Shown here: positions 47,181 through 59,680 of the stretch, in pieces
How the letters are laid out: each line of letters opens with the position of its first letter
Position numbering within the stretch: position 1 is the first letter of the stretch
Origin: Sipunculus nudus
Taxonomy: Eukaryota > Annelida > Sipuncula > Golfingiida > Sipunculidae
Length of the DNA: 64,000 nucleotides
Direction of reading: 5' to 3'
NCBI GenBank assembly: GCA_026874595.1
Contig: CM049306.1
Coordinates: 20,517,019 to 20,581,018, forward strand
Notes under the pieces: generated by a model
The model's database searches: none
What the model saw: only the letters and a program-made list of their open reading frames with translations
Told to the model about the DNA's origin: nothing
Position numbers and translations under genes: made by a program

Positions 47181-47440
47181 GTCCCGCAGCGACGGCTCAA
47201 CGGGTCAGATATTGACCAGACGACTACATCGATCGCCTGGGCACGAATCCCAGCGGGCGACACTTACGACATCCCGCGTGTTTATGTATGCAGCAAGGGG
47301 GCTGCTGGGAGATTTATCATTTATATCATTCCACATTTCGTCTGTCTTGTCCCATGCGGCCGTCTGGCTGATCCTCAAATAGACTCGTCAGACCCCAAGT
47401 CATGAAAGCTCTTCTGTTTACGGCTGTCTGCTAGAAGCTA
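47181..47440 (+). mobile_element. tRNA-derived SINE, plus strand
   Basis: A tRNA-like head occupies about 47181-47261: an A-box-like CGGCTCAACGGGT at 47192-47204 and a B-box-like T-arm GGGCACGAATCCC whose 5-bp stem CTGGG/CCCAG (47237-47241, 47249-47253) is intact. Acceptor pairing survives only in part (CCCG/CGGG). The unrelated body runs to about 47440. The degraded T-loop (CACGAAT) argues against a working tRNA. Confidence 0.5.
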
Positions 47441-47566
47441 CGTTCCCTTCATTTGAACAAATGTATGCGGAGACATGAGAAACGAAGACGTGGGTGTGGG
47501 AGGACCATATATTTCCCGCATTTTAAGGGAGATTTTCTTTATAATGTTAACAATTTCTTACATTCA

Positions 47567-47640
47567 CAGGGGCGGATCCAGAATATTGGGGAGGGGGATG
47601 TTTATCGTTTCCACCAAAGGACTAATTCTTCCATAATTAA
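47567..47640 (+). mobile_element. Fragment beginning with a hAT-like CAGGGGCGGATCCAG terminus
   Basis: It shares its first 15 bases with the MITE at 17037 and is followed by G-rich sequence (GGGGAGGGGG). I could not find the opposite terminus, so it is a fragment or a decayed copy. Confidence 0.4.
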
Positions 47641-48349
47641 AGAACGCTCTCAAAACCAGGTTGTGGTTGTCACCAAATATGACTAAAATGTTAAATATAT
47701 CTGAAATGTTAAATACATGTATATCTGAGAGTACCAGTCGTCCGTTAAAAGTATAACCCTATAAGACGTTTCATCGAATATGGCGACCACGGACGGATTA
47801 CCCTCAAAAGTACCTTTAAAACCTTTGTAATTTCTCTAATTATCGGTGAGGGGGGAGGAGCACAGGGATGAACCTTCTCACCACCCCCGCAGCTGTCCCT
47901 GTTTAAATGTACTTATTAAATAATAGAGGTACACGCGCAGTAGTTACGCAACGGTTATACACTGCAGTCGTTCCAGCTCTCCTTTGCTATAACCGCTGCG
48001 TTGTATTGTAAGATGTTAGAGTTTTCTACGCCAGTGCTTGAGCAGATAAAAAAAATTGTAAATGAACCGATGGGAGCGTGATATCGCTTTGTGTATCAAA
48101 CCAATGAGAGCGGGCTGTCATATAGGTTTGAAACTTTGTAGTTGGATGCACAATGCTATTCCACGCTCTCATGGATCTGATTAAGATTTGTTGCCTTGTG
48201 CCAGTCCTGGTGGTGAAACCAGAAGAATCTTGCTATACAAAGCAGCGGTTTAAGCGAAGGAGCTATAGAACGAGAGAAGTGTTGACTGCGTGAGGAGTGT
48301 CAATCTAAACTTGATTTATTTTACATGGATTGTAAAACTAGTTATAATA
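47641..48349. other. Non-coding sequence with a 14-bp-stem hairpin
   Basis: ACGCAACGGTTATA at 47946-47959 pairs with TATAACCGCTGCGT at 47988-48001 (13 of 14 bases). Direct repeats of the type AACCGATGGGAGCG/AACCAATGAGAGCG follow near 48063 and 48099. No gene recognised. Confidence 0.6.
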
Positions 48350-48543
48350 ACAAATCCGCGGCTCTCTCCATGGCACCGTTGGTGGCGTTCGGAAGTCTCT
48401 GGAGGTGGGTGAAAACCGGAGGACCCAGACAAAGCCACGACCCTGGACAGGCAACTGCAACACACTCTCACAGCCAGGCCGGGGATCGAACCCGGCTCCC
48501 CAGAGGAAAACGCCGAACGTTTTACCCCTCGACTTTCCAGGAC
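48350..48543 (-). mobile_element. tRNA-derived SINE, minus strand
   Basis: Read on the minus strand, 48543 to 48472 is strongly tRNA-like: an A-box AGTCGAGGGGTAAAACG, then a T-arm CCGGGTTCGATCCCCGG with a perfect 5-bp stem and a consensus B-box GGTTCGATCCC. The acceptor stem pairs at only about four of seven positions plus a wobble, so this is a SINE head or tRNA pseudogene. The body continues to about 48350 and includes CCTCCGGTTTTCACCCACC, similar in style to the conserved bodies of molluscan SINEs. The parent tRNA is uncertain (Glu-like spacing). Confidence 0.65.
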
Positions 48544-50024
48544 TAAGGTACTTAGAGAAAAGAAATATGTAGAGGTCCACGTATTATTGCTGGTTACAAA
48601 AAAAATTTAATAAATTGTGTCAAAGGAAACGAATCCAATAGATTTGTGATATTATTTCTGAAGGAATGGAAGAAATCCCAGGTAAATGTACGCAGTCAGT
48701 CCTACTTGGTAGGCATTATGAAGTCCACAATGCATGTATAATTCCAAGTTTAATTTTCTGAAAAAAATGTATTTACATGTACTTTATGTGCAATATACCT
48801 TTTTTATACATTTTAATTAGATTAGTTTACGAACAGAAGATATACCTCATGCACTGCTACATGTCTACAGTAAAAATACACAGCAGTGAAATGTATACTG
48901 TGGAATTCTTGCACATGTGATTGTGATATGAGCATGCACAATATGTCATCGTGGGGTATAAACACGTCGGCTTGTTTATTTCACCTTCTCCGAACCACTG
49001 GTGTGCTTTTCGTGATTCATTTCAAAACATAGTATCGTCTTTCATCAAGGGAGGGCGCCGGTAGTAGGAATCCGTTGGGGGGGGGGGGGAGGGGGTCAGA
49101 AATCTAGTACGTTCTATAAATATTCTATAGATGGAACAAGGAAAAGATGGAGTGAATGCTCATTTGCATTGGCCGAAAAAAAATGACGTCTTATTTATAT
49201 ATGTATATATCTTGCATATATCATGACATGCCCCACTGTCCCCATTGCATGGAAACAAGGCCCATGTATGAAGCATACATTGGCAAGATAACGAACTGAT
49301 TATGAAGTCTGCATGTGCATTTATCATAAATACATGAAGAAATGCAAAAGATTACAACAAGATAATTATACATTTTCTTCAAAGATTCCGGAGTTTTTCA
49401 TATATTTATATCATCTGTATTTTTTTAAAAGAGTAAAATAAAGAAAAAAAATAAACAAAACTAAATTAGCTAATTCATAAAATCTTTGAAAGAATGCATG
49501 GGAATTATTAAATTGAACACATTTAAATCCATTCAAAATTTTAAAAAATCAGCCTTTTAATATCGGGAATGAAATATGCTATTTGTCCTAAATACTTAAA
49601 AAGCGTCCTCCCGGGTCTGCTGTTTGTACCGGGTAGTGCCAGGCGCACTCCTCGAATTCCTGCGCCATTCCTGAAAACGTACCCTTGCGAGTGCAAATCT
49701 CAGAAAAAGTTCTTCCTGGATAGCACCCAGACATAGCGGACAGGTGCGCTGCGTCTATATAAAACCCGTGACTGATGGCATCGTGTGTTTGGCTATGTTT
49801 GTCAGACGACCTGCCCTAAGTAGAGAGCGTGGCTTCTAGAAATGCCCCCCTCCCCCTGGTTCAAGGACTGCGGGTGGCGACACCTGGCATTCAACACACG
49901 GCTGTTTGAAGGCGAGACTTCCTTTAAGTGTACTTAATGAAACAGGCAGAAAAATAAGTAATAAAATATAATAATAATAATCGTCATTGTCATCCTCAAC
50001 ATATTTTCTCTATCTTTCTCTCGT
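48544..50024. other. Non-coding sequence with G-run and a TATA-like site
   Basis: A G-run lies at 49077-49096 with one A. A GC-richer patch at about 49605-49860 contains TATATAAAA near 49756 in a CG-containing context, which could be a core promoter, but I see no exon after it. Confidence 0.4.
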
Positions 50025-50031
50025 CTCTCTC

Positions 50032-50088
<57 letters not shown>
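50025..50088. repeat. (TC)n microsatellite
   Basis: A (TC)n run with two TGTC interruptions near its left end. Confidence 0.95.
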
Positions 50089-50089
<1 letters not shown>

Positions 50090-52690
50090 GCATTTTGCCC
50101 AAATAGTGAAAATAGTCAAATGTGATACAATGTATATATATAAAAGCAAACAGTAACCTTTGAATGACACATTTGAAGTAAATATAGATATATCGTATAT
50201 GTATTCGTATGTGTATTCTAACAAATGACCATACAATAAATAAATGTTCGAAACTGCATCATTCTAAAAGCATATTCTACATATATCAACAGTTTTTTAA
50301 ATATTAGATTTGATAAAACAAAAACATTCCGGAACATCACGTGACACGTTGCCATGGCATGCAGGGGTACACAGAGCACCTTTGCGCACTGGAGCTCGAC
50401 GACACCTGTTTATCATTTTATCCGTCAGATCTTCTAGGCTTCAGGATCCGATCACTTGCCAAACATAATTCGTGATCACATCATGTGCTGTTTTTGTCAA
50501 ACGATAAGACCACAGCTGTCAGTCTGAGAAACCTAATGGTCAAGGTCGTTTGCTTCTTTCTCACTACACCTGCCCTGTCATCTTAACAAACCCGACAATC
50601 TAAACAACCTGAATTATATTTAGTCGTTATGAGTTAGAACTGGTATAGGACACTGCGCAGACTCGGACTCACAAGAGGACGACTCTGCTGTTTAGGGATT
50701 GTTGGGGTCAAAATCTGACCCCCACAATGCACCGGGGCTTCTAAATACACTAGCGGCGTAGGTGTAAATGTGACGAAGAGGACAATGTAGTCCGTTCAGG
50801 TGTGATACATTGATTGTTTCAAAACAAGTTACATAAATATGGGTGTTCTTGTGGTAAGGCTTTACGGAATAAGTAATATTTTGTAAGCACGTGTATGTGA
50901 AATGTAAACAGAAGCTTTTTCTTGGAATGTTACCAATTTTATTTATGTTTGATATTCGAGACATCTAGTCCCGGCCGTCCAAGGATACCAAAACAGAAGA
51001 GATTTGTGTCGAGTAGAAACGGCTTCTGGCAGAAGGGTGCTTGCTGATATAGAGTTCCACGGCATCGTCCTTTTATCCCGATAGGTTTACAGTATATGAG
51101 ATTCAATTAGCCGGAATTCAACAGTTATACTTTCAGTTTACGTCGACGTCACTTTAAACAGTTGTTTTCTGGAAAAATCGGTGTACAGCTGGGACAATTC
51201 CCAGACTTTTCATTAGTAGAAAATTCACCTTTGTATTATACGAATTTAAAAATAAAATCCATATGTAAATATCGATATAGCAAATACAACTCCCGTGCTG
51301 GGAGATAACTCAAATTTACAACTAGAAAGGAGTTCAACAGAGCGCATACCTCCATCGACGTAAAACGTAAAAAAAACTCTGGTGGATTCTAACATTTATT
51401 TCCGCCACAAACATTTAATGCATGGGGTCTTTCCTATATAGCCCATGTTCGGGCGCTCAATATAACACGCAGAAAAAGGTTCAGTTATAAGTGCGTGATC
51501 CTGCTAAATAAATTCTTTATCTAAGTCATATCTATTAATGTGTACATTTTTAGCCAATTCGGATACTCGTATATGCAAGGCTCAGCTACAGTTTGTACAC
51601 ACACACACACACACACAGATGGGAGGAAGGAAAAGTTTTCACCTGAAGACTTGACTACGTATGTATTTGATGTAAGATTTATGTCCTTTTTCACAATGAT
51701 TTTATGAGTTTCAAGTTCGATGTTGGGAAAAAAATGTACCAGCTGCTTCGCATGCAATGTCATAATCCCGGTCCGTCATTCCTGTGGCGGTCACATGTTA
51801 CCCTCAGAGAATTCCTAGATCGTCTGTGTCACGGGCTGTACCAGAGCAGTCAGGTCAGGTAACCACGCGTCACGTGCGCTTAGGCCACACGTGTTTACTG
51901 GAAATGTCGTCTGTAGGATCAGTCTGAGCTGGACTTACCCATTTCTATATTCCGAGTATACAGGAAGAGCACCAGACATGATTATAATTATTGCATTGCT
52001 TCATATATTTAATTATGGTATAATGTTGGCGCATAATGAATTTACTTTTATCAGTACGGTGGCCACTAGAGTAAAATTTTCTTCCCGTTGCAACCGCGTT
52101 TGCGACCGTTAGCTACCACTTTTGAGTGTATATAGAAGAAGAAATTTTCAGTATATATGTATGTATAAACACACAAGGCACAAATACTGACAAATAAATA
52201 CTCTACTACATTATCAAACCAATACCGAGTTGGTTAAATATTTTTTTCCGTATTTTTCCTTTTTAGAGGATATTTCCATGCATGGTCTGGTGGTGGCGCT
52301 GTCTGCTGCATGAGGATGAAGGTTACTAACGACCATACAATAAGATTTATAACTTAAGTTGTCAAGACTTCCGGTTTTAAATAAGGTACCTGTGCACGGA
52401 GGCAAACAGGAAAAAGTCAGAGGTCATGACCTGTCGTTTTCATTTTAATGAATATCTGGGGTTTTACCGAGAATTCTGTATTTGGCTTTCGAAGCAACGG
52501 GGTTGTTCGATTTAAAGATTCTCTGTTCCCAAGTTTTCTACCCATGATTATTATAATTTATTTGTATACTTTATAATGGCTGTCAGACGAAAGGTTCAAA
52601 GACATTAAAGACATACATAACCTGAAGCTCATTTATATACAGTTATCATCTTGTCTTAGATAATTACAACAAAGCGTGTACACACACACA

Positions 52691-52734
<44 letters not shown>

Positions 52735-55031
52735 GGTGTTCTGTATGTTTTATATACCTGTCTATTTTACAGGTAAAGTTTTGCAACTCCAGTCAACAAC
52801 AGTGACTCCTCCAGTTATATTAAAAAGAAATTAACCGCTAATATATTTCTACATAGAAATTACCTCATTATCCAATTAGACAGATGGAAATTGAAACTTT
52901 GGTCTTAACAAATGCTTTTTTTCAATATGTGCAAAGTTTGCTTATACATATAAAGTCTTAAAGGTATATAATGAATTGTACAATATTATACGCCTTCTCA
53001 TAACACAGAAAAGTATGCTTAAAATGAGTAGCCATCATGGAAATTTCATCATAAAAAGATTATTACTATACATATATAAAATTATGTATGAGATTCACGT
53101 GAAACCCGACGACAGACGGAAACATATTGTCTTACATTAAACACTCCGCATCACTTCAGTTTTAGCTGAGAATCCGGTCAACTCGACCCGTTTTCGGCCA
53201 GTTCATTATACTGCTTTCCCTGCATGGAGTAACGTCGTTGTTTTATTTAAACTACTCCTTAAAATAAAGAGCAACAGTTCAGATGTAAAATGTGTATAAC
53301 TAGGAATCTGCATTCCAAGGAATGCAAACCTCCGATATGTGGGGGTCCCTATTGTTGGCTGCTCCTTCAATCGCGTTTACATTCCATTCTTCGGCCCATA
53401 TTCCCTGGTTCATTTTTGCTTGAGTTACTATTATTTTGTGGATAGTCTTTGATCCTCCGGATCATGTGCCGGATCCTCACTAAATCCTGATCGATTCTTC
53501 GTAGGCTCATTCCTGAAATGCACTAAAAATTTCATGATTGCTGAGCAATGTTGTAAATAAACACAATTATACACAAACACACACACACGAACGGGGATGA
53601 ACGCATGCCCTCCTGGAGGAAGCAATTAAAGCATCAAAGCAGCTTTCACTCAGTAACTTTAATGCATGTCTAAAGCAGTAAAGGTTGCTATATTAAATGG
53701 CGTTAATTAAATGACAATGTATGGAAAGATAAAAAAATTCCTCATGGACAATGTATTTTATCGTGAAAGTTTTTTATACAGCAGGTCCTATACTGACTTA
53801 TAAAACGGGGCTGCTTTACGAACAAAACAGAACAATCTCTTTATGGAATGGAACGTGGGGATTTTAATTATAACAGCCCCAAATTAAGGAGAGTATGTAT
53901 GTCTTTAACGACTTCCATCCATATATTGGTTTCCTGAATGTTGTGACGGATGATTACATTGGTCCTCCCGACTTTGCTGAAAGGGGACATACCCCCAGCC
54001 CTTTGCATTTACACGGTCCTCGTATATGTGTGTGTGTGTGTGTGTGTGTTTATGTCTGTGTGCGTTTGAGAGCGCACGGAGCAGTCAAAATGCACCAGCT
54101 GCCCAATGCTGCCTAATGCCAAAACAACAGTGGTCGAGGATTACCAGGGTGCGGTCACAGTCCCATAAGTACATGTCTATATTGAGCAGAAGCTGCAGGC
54201 ATTGGTCACATTGTCACGAGACCAGACATCACGTGTCCTCTCAGGTATCGATGTCAAAACAGGACAGCCTGGATCAAACGAGTCTTTAAAAAAAGTCAAT
54301 CATTTCTTATTATCATCAGATTCCTAAGCTAATAGCATTCTGCTTATCATATACAGTTCTCATTAATTCTAATGAAGATTGTTGTTATTTAGAGTGTGCA
54401 CTTTGGATAAAGAGCATTATGACTGAAATGTGCATCTCAGCTTTTATTAAATTGGTAACGGTAAAAATTAAAAATAAAAAAAAAAAATATATATATATAT
54501 ATATACAAAAATAGAATAATTCAGCATTATTATGATCTCCATACAATGTTTTGTCCGATATGTGATGACGTAATGGTATAAAAATTTGAATAATATTATG
54601 CAGGAATATACGCAAGATATAAGTAATTACTTATCAGGCCCAGTCAGCATAAGAACTCTTGCCTCTTTGAGCAGTATTTTTTTATTAAGGAAATTTGTTT
54701 TTGCAGTGGTTCATGTGACCAATGGATGATTACCGTAATGTTCCAGTAAAAAAACACACGGAACGGATCCGACGATGAAGCCTTGCAGAACGACAACGAG
54801 GCTATCACATCCAGGGGCGTGCGTGGGATCTCATCAAAATAAGAGTTCTCAGTGGTTTTGGGCACCACCTTCTTAAGGGCAGCATCTGAGTGGCGTGATT
54901 TTTTTTCAACCGTGTCATATTTTCTCCTGCATGGCTCGTTATATTTATATAAAATATATATGCATGAAGCAGTTGCAGGTATAAACTGTATATTTGCTCA
55001 TATAAATGATTGTGTATGTAGGCGTGTGAGT

Positions 55032-55032
<1 letters not shown>
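50089..55032. other. Non-coding sequence with small microsatellites
   Basis: (CA)n at 51598-51618, (TA)n at 52692-52730, (GT)n at 54025-54048 and a short (TA)n at 54487-54504. No frame in this 5 kb shows a recognisable domain and no RNA gene was seen. Confidence 0.55.
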
Positions 55033-55076
<44 letters not shown>

Positions 55077-55169
55077 AGAGAAACACTTAATCCAATTCTG
55101 TATCTATGTAAATAAATGCATGTGTACTTATAGTGCTTGTACTGAAACCAATTTCTCTCTCTCACACTC

Positions 55170-55244
<75 letters not shown>
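55033..55244. repeat. (GA)n and (TC)n tracts in inverted orientation
   Basis: (GA)n at about 55033-55072 and (TC)n at about 55154-55242 are mutually complementary and 80 bp apart, so either strand can fold into a long hairpin. Confidence 0.9.
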
Positions 55245-55245
<1 letters not shown>

Positions 55246-55792
55246 CGCAGACAGACGAGCAGACAGATATATAGATAGCCGATATACATAACATTGTAAC
55301 ATGCGTGCATGCATGGTGTGTTGTTTTTCTTGTACCCGGGCTTTAGAAAGCTCTGTAATCACTAATAAGCAGTTGTTATTTTGGGACAGAGGGGACGCAT
55401 GTCCGTGATAGTAACACCCTTTATTACCTATACCCCCTTTATGCGCCTCTGGTCATGCAATTATCCAGCATCCGGTGCACGGTCTGTCTGTTCAGAAGTG
55501 GGTATATTGGGACCACATTGAAGGTTGTATTTACATTTCAATGTAACTGGTGGTGATATATTTCCCTATATAAGCTACATATTATGTTTTATCCGATCAT
55601 GCAATTCATTTAGATAGCGAAAATAAAAAAATCTATATCTAACCTCGGGGAAAAAGGAATGATAAAATCAAACGTTCATAGAAAGTTAGAAGTATAATAG
55701 TCTTCAGTTGAACACAAATGGTTTCTGATTCGAACATAAAATATAGGACTGTGTATAATTATGGTCTGATTCATCTATTATCTTCGTATACA
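55245..55792. other. Non-coding sequence
   Basis: No gene recognised. Nothing repetitive apart from short GACAGA/ATAGAT runs at the left. Confidence 0.55.
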
Positions 55793-57632
55793 GGTGTATG
55801 TGCCTCTCTCCACTCTGTTATACTGGTGTATGTACCTCTCTCTACACTGTTATACAGGTGTATGTACCTCTCTCTACACTGTTATACAGGTGTATGTACC
55901 TCTCTCCACACTGTTATACAGGTGTATGTACCTCTCTCTACACTGTTATACAGGTGTATGTGCCCCTCTCCACTCTGTTATACTGATGTATGTACCTCCC
56001 TCCACTCTGTTATTCAGGTGTATGTACCTCTCTCTCTACACTGTTATACAGGTATATGTACCTCTCTCTACACTGTTATACGGGTGTATGTGCCTCTCTC
56101 TGCACTGTTATACAGGTGTATGTACCTCTCTCTACTCTGTGTTACAGGTGTATGTACCTCTCTCTTCTCTTTTTTACAGGTATATGTACTTCTCTCTACA
56201 CTGTTATACAGGTATATGTACCTCTCTCCACTCTGTTATACAGGTGTATGTACCTCTCTCCACTCTGTTATACAGGTATATGTTCCTCTCTCTACTCTGT
56301 TATACAGGTATATGTTCCTCTCTCTACTCTGTTATACAGGTGTATGTACCTCTCTCTTCTCTTTTTTTACAGGTATATGTACTTCTCTCTTCACTGTTAT
56401 ACAGGTGTATGTACCTCTCTCTCTGCTCTGTTATACAGGTATATGTTCCTCTCTCTACTCTGTTATACAGGTATATGTGCCTCTCTCTACACTGTTATAC
56501 AGGTATATGTACCTCTCCCTACACTGTTATACAGGTATATGTACCTCTCTATGCTCTGTTATACGGGTATATGTACCTCTCTCTACTCTGTTATACAGGT
56601 GTATGTACCTCTCTCTACAATGTTATACAGGTATATGTGCCTCTTTCCACTCTGTTTTACAGGTGTATGTACCTCTCTCTACACTGTTATACAGGTGTAT
56701 GTACCTCTCTCTACACTGTTATACAGGTATATGTACCTCTCTCTACTTTGTTATACGGCTGTATGTATCTCTCTCTACTCTGTGTTACAGGTATATGTAC
56801 CTCTCTCTACTCTGTGTTACAGGTATATGTACCTCTCTCCAATCTGTTATACAGGTATATGTTCCTCTCTCTACTCTGTGTTACAGGTGTATGTACCACT
56901 CTCTTCTCTTTTTTACAGGTATATGTACTTCTCTCTACACTGTTATACAGGTATATGTACCTCTCTCCACTCTGTTATACAGGTATATGTTCCTCTCTCT
57001 ACTCTGTTATACAGGTATATGTTCCTCTCTCTACTCTGTTATACAGGTATATGTTCCTCTCTCTGCTCTGTTATACAGGTGTATGTACCTCTCTCTTCTC
57101 TTTTTTACAGGTATATGTTCCTCTCTCTACTCTGTTATACAGGTATATGTTCCTCTCTCTGCTCTGTTATACAGGTGTATGTACCTCTCTCTTCTCTTTT
57201 TTACAGGTATATGTACTTCTCTCTACACTGTTATACAGGTGTATGTACCTCTCTCTCTGCTCTGTTATACAGGTATATGTACCTCTCTCTACTCTGTTAT
57301 ACAGGTATATGTGCCTCTCTCTACACTGTTATACAGGTATATGTACCTCTCTCCACACTGTTATACAGGTGTATGTACCTCTCTCTACACTGTTATACAG
57401 GTGTATGTACCTCTCTCTACACTGTTATACAGGTGTATATGCCTCTCTCTACACTGTTATACAGGTATATGTGCCTCTCTCCACTCTGTTATACAGGTGT
57501 ATATACCTCTCTCTACACTGTTATACAGGTGTATGTACCTCTCTCTACACTGTTATACAGGTATATGTACCTCTCTCTACACTGTTATACAGGTGTATGT
57601 TCCTCTCTCTACACTGTTATACAGGTATATGA
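55793..57632. repeat. Minisatellite of 32-bp units
   Basis: About 57 units. Each joins GGTRTATGTACCTCTCTC to a YACNCTGTTATACA end. Variants include CTTCTCTTTTTTACA ends and GTTCCTC in place of GTACCTC. The unit is not a multiple of three and contains no stop in any forward frame, so all three frames stay open across the array (685, 612 and 558 codons) with the same 32-residue repeat in rotated order. I do not call a gene. Every unit boundary reads pyrimidine tract, ACAG, GTATATG or GTGTATG. Confidence 0.95.
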
Positions 57633-58127
57633 GGATTACACGAACCTTTTTTACAATACACAATAATTTAACACAAAATATATCACAATTAAGTTGTAAT
57701 CCCCCCTATATTGCCCCCCCCCCCTGTTATTCACGCCATGTACAAATTTTATCATTAGCATTTAGTATCCGTTAATTGAATGATTCATTAAGTAATTAAT
57801 GTCCGCGTGTCTGTGTGCATGTTCTTATCTGAGAGAGGGAGGGAGGGGTGTAAAAGAAACGCAAAACGTCCAGAGACTGTGTTAAAAGTCATCCAGTCAT
57901 GCAGTGCTGATAATAAACAATGCTGAGCCCCTCCTCCCTAATTATTGCGCTGACAGTAGAACGCTTGCTTCACTGGACTTCCATCACGAGTGAACTGCAG
58001 TGTAACATCCCTTGACACAATAATGTTCATACGGTTTCCCCATTACAGTGAATTACCCCCCTCGGTTTCCCGCCATTCCGGTAGCGCTTACTCCCCTTTT
58101 CCTTTGCCAGGCCGTTTAACCATTCAT
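57633..58127. other. Non-coding sequence
   Basis: A C-run at 57713-57724. No gene recognised. Confidence 0.55.
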
Positions 58128-58290
58128 CATCAAGGATAGTTGTACCCGCCGAGTTTACTACGAACATGTCCCGGGCTCAGAGCAGACGTCGTAAATCTGC
58201 TGTTCGGGCCTAACTGGGTCATACGAGTGCACGCTGCACTAACCAAACGACCTATTTGGGCTCGAAATGGAACAATGGCGTCCTGAAAGC
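58128..58290 (-). mobile_element. Possible tRNA-derived SINE, minus strand
   Basis: On the minus strand TAGGTCGTTTGGTTAGTGC resembles a tRNA D-arm with A-box. The B-box position (AGGCCCGAAC) is degenerate. A body with GAGCCCGGGAC follows. This is weaker than the two SINEs near 47-48 kb. Confidence 0.3.
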
Positions 58291-59187
58291 ACTTCCTGAC
58301 TACAACGTGATTTTCGTTTTGTTTCCACTGAATGCATGATGGATAATCATATTCATGTAACATCTGAATAAATAAGAAAACAAAAGTAAAAAATCGCTTT
58401 TCAACAATAGATGAAATATCCCTGAAGCTAATAAACTGGGTGTTTTTGTCCAATACATTTCTTTGAAGAAAACGTTTTTATCCATTTTCTGTGTCACATG
58501 AGTAACTAACACCGAGCAAAAATCCCCTCCCCTGTCCAGTATTACAATTCAATGGTGGTATCCAATTAATTTTTAACGTCTAAGGAGCAGAAGAAATTAA
58601 GAAAAGGGGACTTTTCAAAGGTTATAATAGTTTATGTGTTTAAACGTAGTGAATTACCATTTCATTCAGGTCTACCGGAAGAGTTTATGAATTTTATAAT
58701 TTCAAATATAAACAAATGTATAATACATAATAGGCTAGTTTTTTACATTCAACACGACACCTCCCTCAGAATTGAGGTTATAGGGTGTACAAATCCCAAC
58801 CCCCGTCCAGTATTACAATTCAAAGTGCCATGCGCCTGACCTCGAATCTCACCGCCCTGACGTCGTCGAGGACATATCCGCCCCGTCTGACTGCGTCCTT
58901 GTATGCATCCGCCATCCCCCCCCCCCCCATCCCCTCCCGGATGTTCTGATTATAGGATGTTAATATATGTTATTGTATAAACATTAATCAGCGTTCATGA
59001 ATGCCACTTATGTTTAACCTCTATCTTACCACCCAGTACCACAATAATTGAGCTGTTATATTCCCCAAGTATTTAAAAAAACGTGGTAGTAGTGTATACT
59101 GGGTGCTGGATTGGCGACCAGAAACACACAACGAAGACATTAACCATTTTACATTGAGTTCAGTCTGACTTTTTCTTGGTGCCTTTG
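58291..59187. other. Non-coding sequence
   Basis: A short direct duplication, CCAGTATTACAATTCAA, occurs near 58536 and 58806, each copy preceded by similar CCCC-rich sequence. A C-run lies at 58917-58928. No gene recognised. Confidence 0.5.
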
Positions 59188-59680
59188 TATGCTTATCCCT
59201 TGGTTCTTTTGTCTGCTTATCTCGTGGTTCTTTTGTAAGCTTATCTCTTGGTTCTTTTGTCTCTTTATGTCTTGGTTCTTTTGTCTCTTTATGTCCTTTT
59301 TTTTCTTTTTCTCTTTATATCTTTGTTATTTTGTCTCTTTATCTCTTTGTTATTTTGTCTCTTTATCTCTTGGTTATTTTGTCTCTTTATCTCTAGGTAC
59401 TTTTGTCTCTTTATCTCTTGGTTCTTTTGTCACTTTATCTCGTGGTTCTTCTGTCACTTTATCTCTTGGTTCTTTTGTCTCTTTATCTCTTGATTATTTT
59501 TCTCTTTATATCTTATTTTTCTTTTGTCTCTTTATCTCTTGGTTTTTTGTCACTTTATCTCTTGGTTCTTTTGTCTCTTTATCTCTTGGTTCTTTTGTCA
59601 CTTATCTCTTGGTTCTTTGTCTCTTTATCTCTTGGTTCTTTTGTTGCTTTATCTCTTGGTTCTTCCGTGTTTCTTGATTC
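59188..59680. repeat. Pyrimidine-rich minisatellite of 24-bp units
   Basis: About 20 units of TTTGTCTCTTTATCTCTTGG plus TTCT, with several small deletions that shift phase. Forward frames read as Leu/Ser/Phe repeats (up to 162 codons) only because the unit has no stop in those frames. Confidence 0.9.

Noticed and set aside
48472-48543. A functional tRNA gene on the minus strand
   Set aside because: The T-arm is perfect, but the acceptor stem has mismatches and the sequence continues into a SINE-like body.
55718-57775. Overlapping plus-strand frames of 685, 612 and 558 codons
   Set aside because: All three forward frames are open because the 32-bp unit contains no stop in any frame. The products are the same repeat in rotated order, with no domain or exon context.
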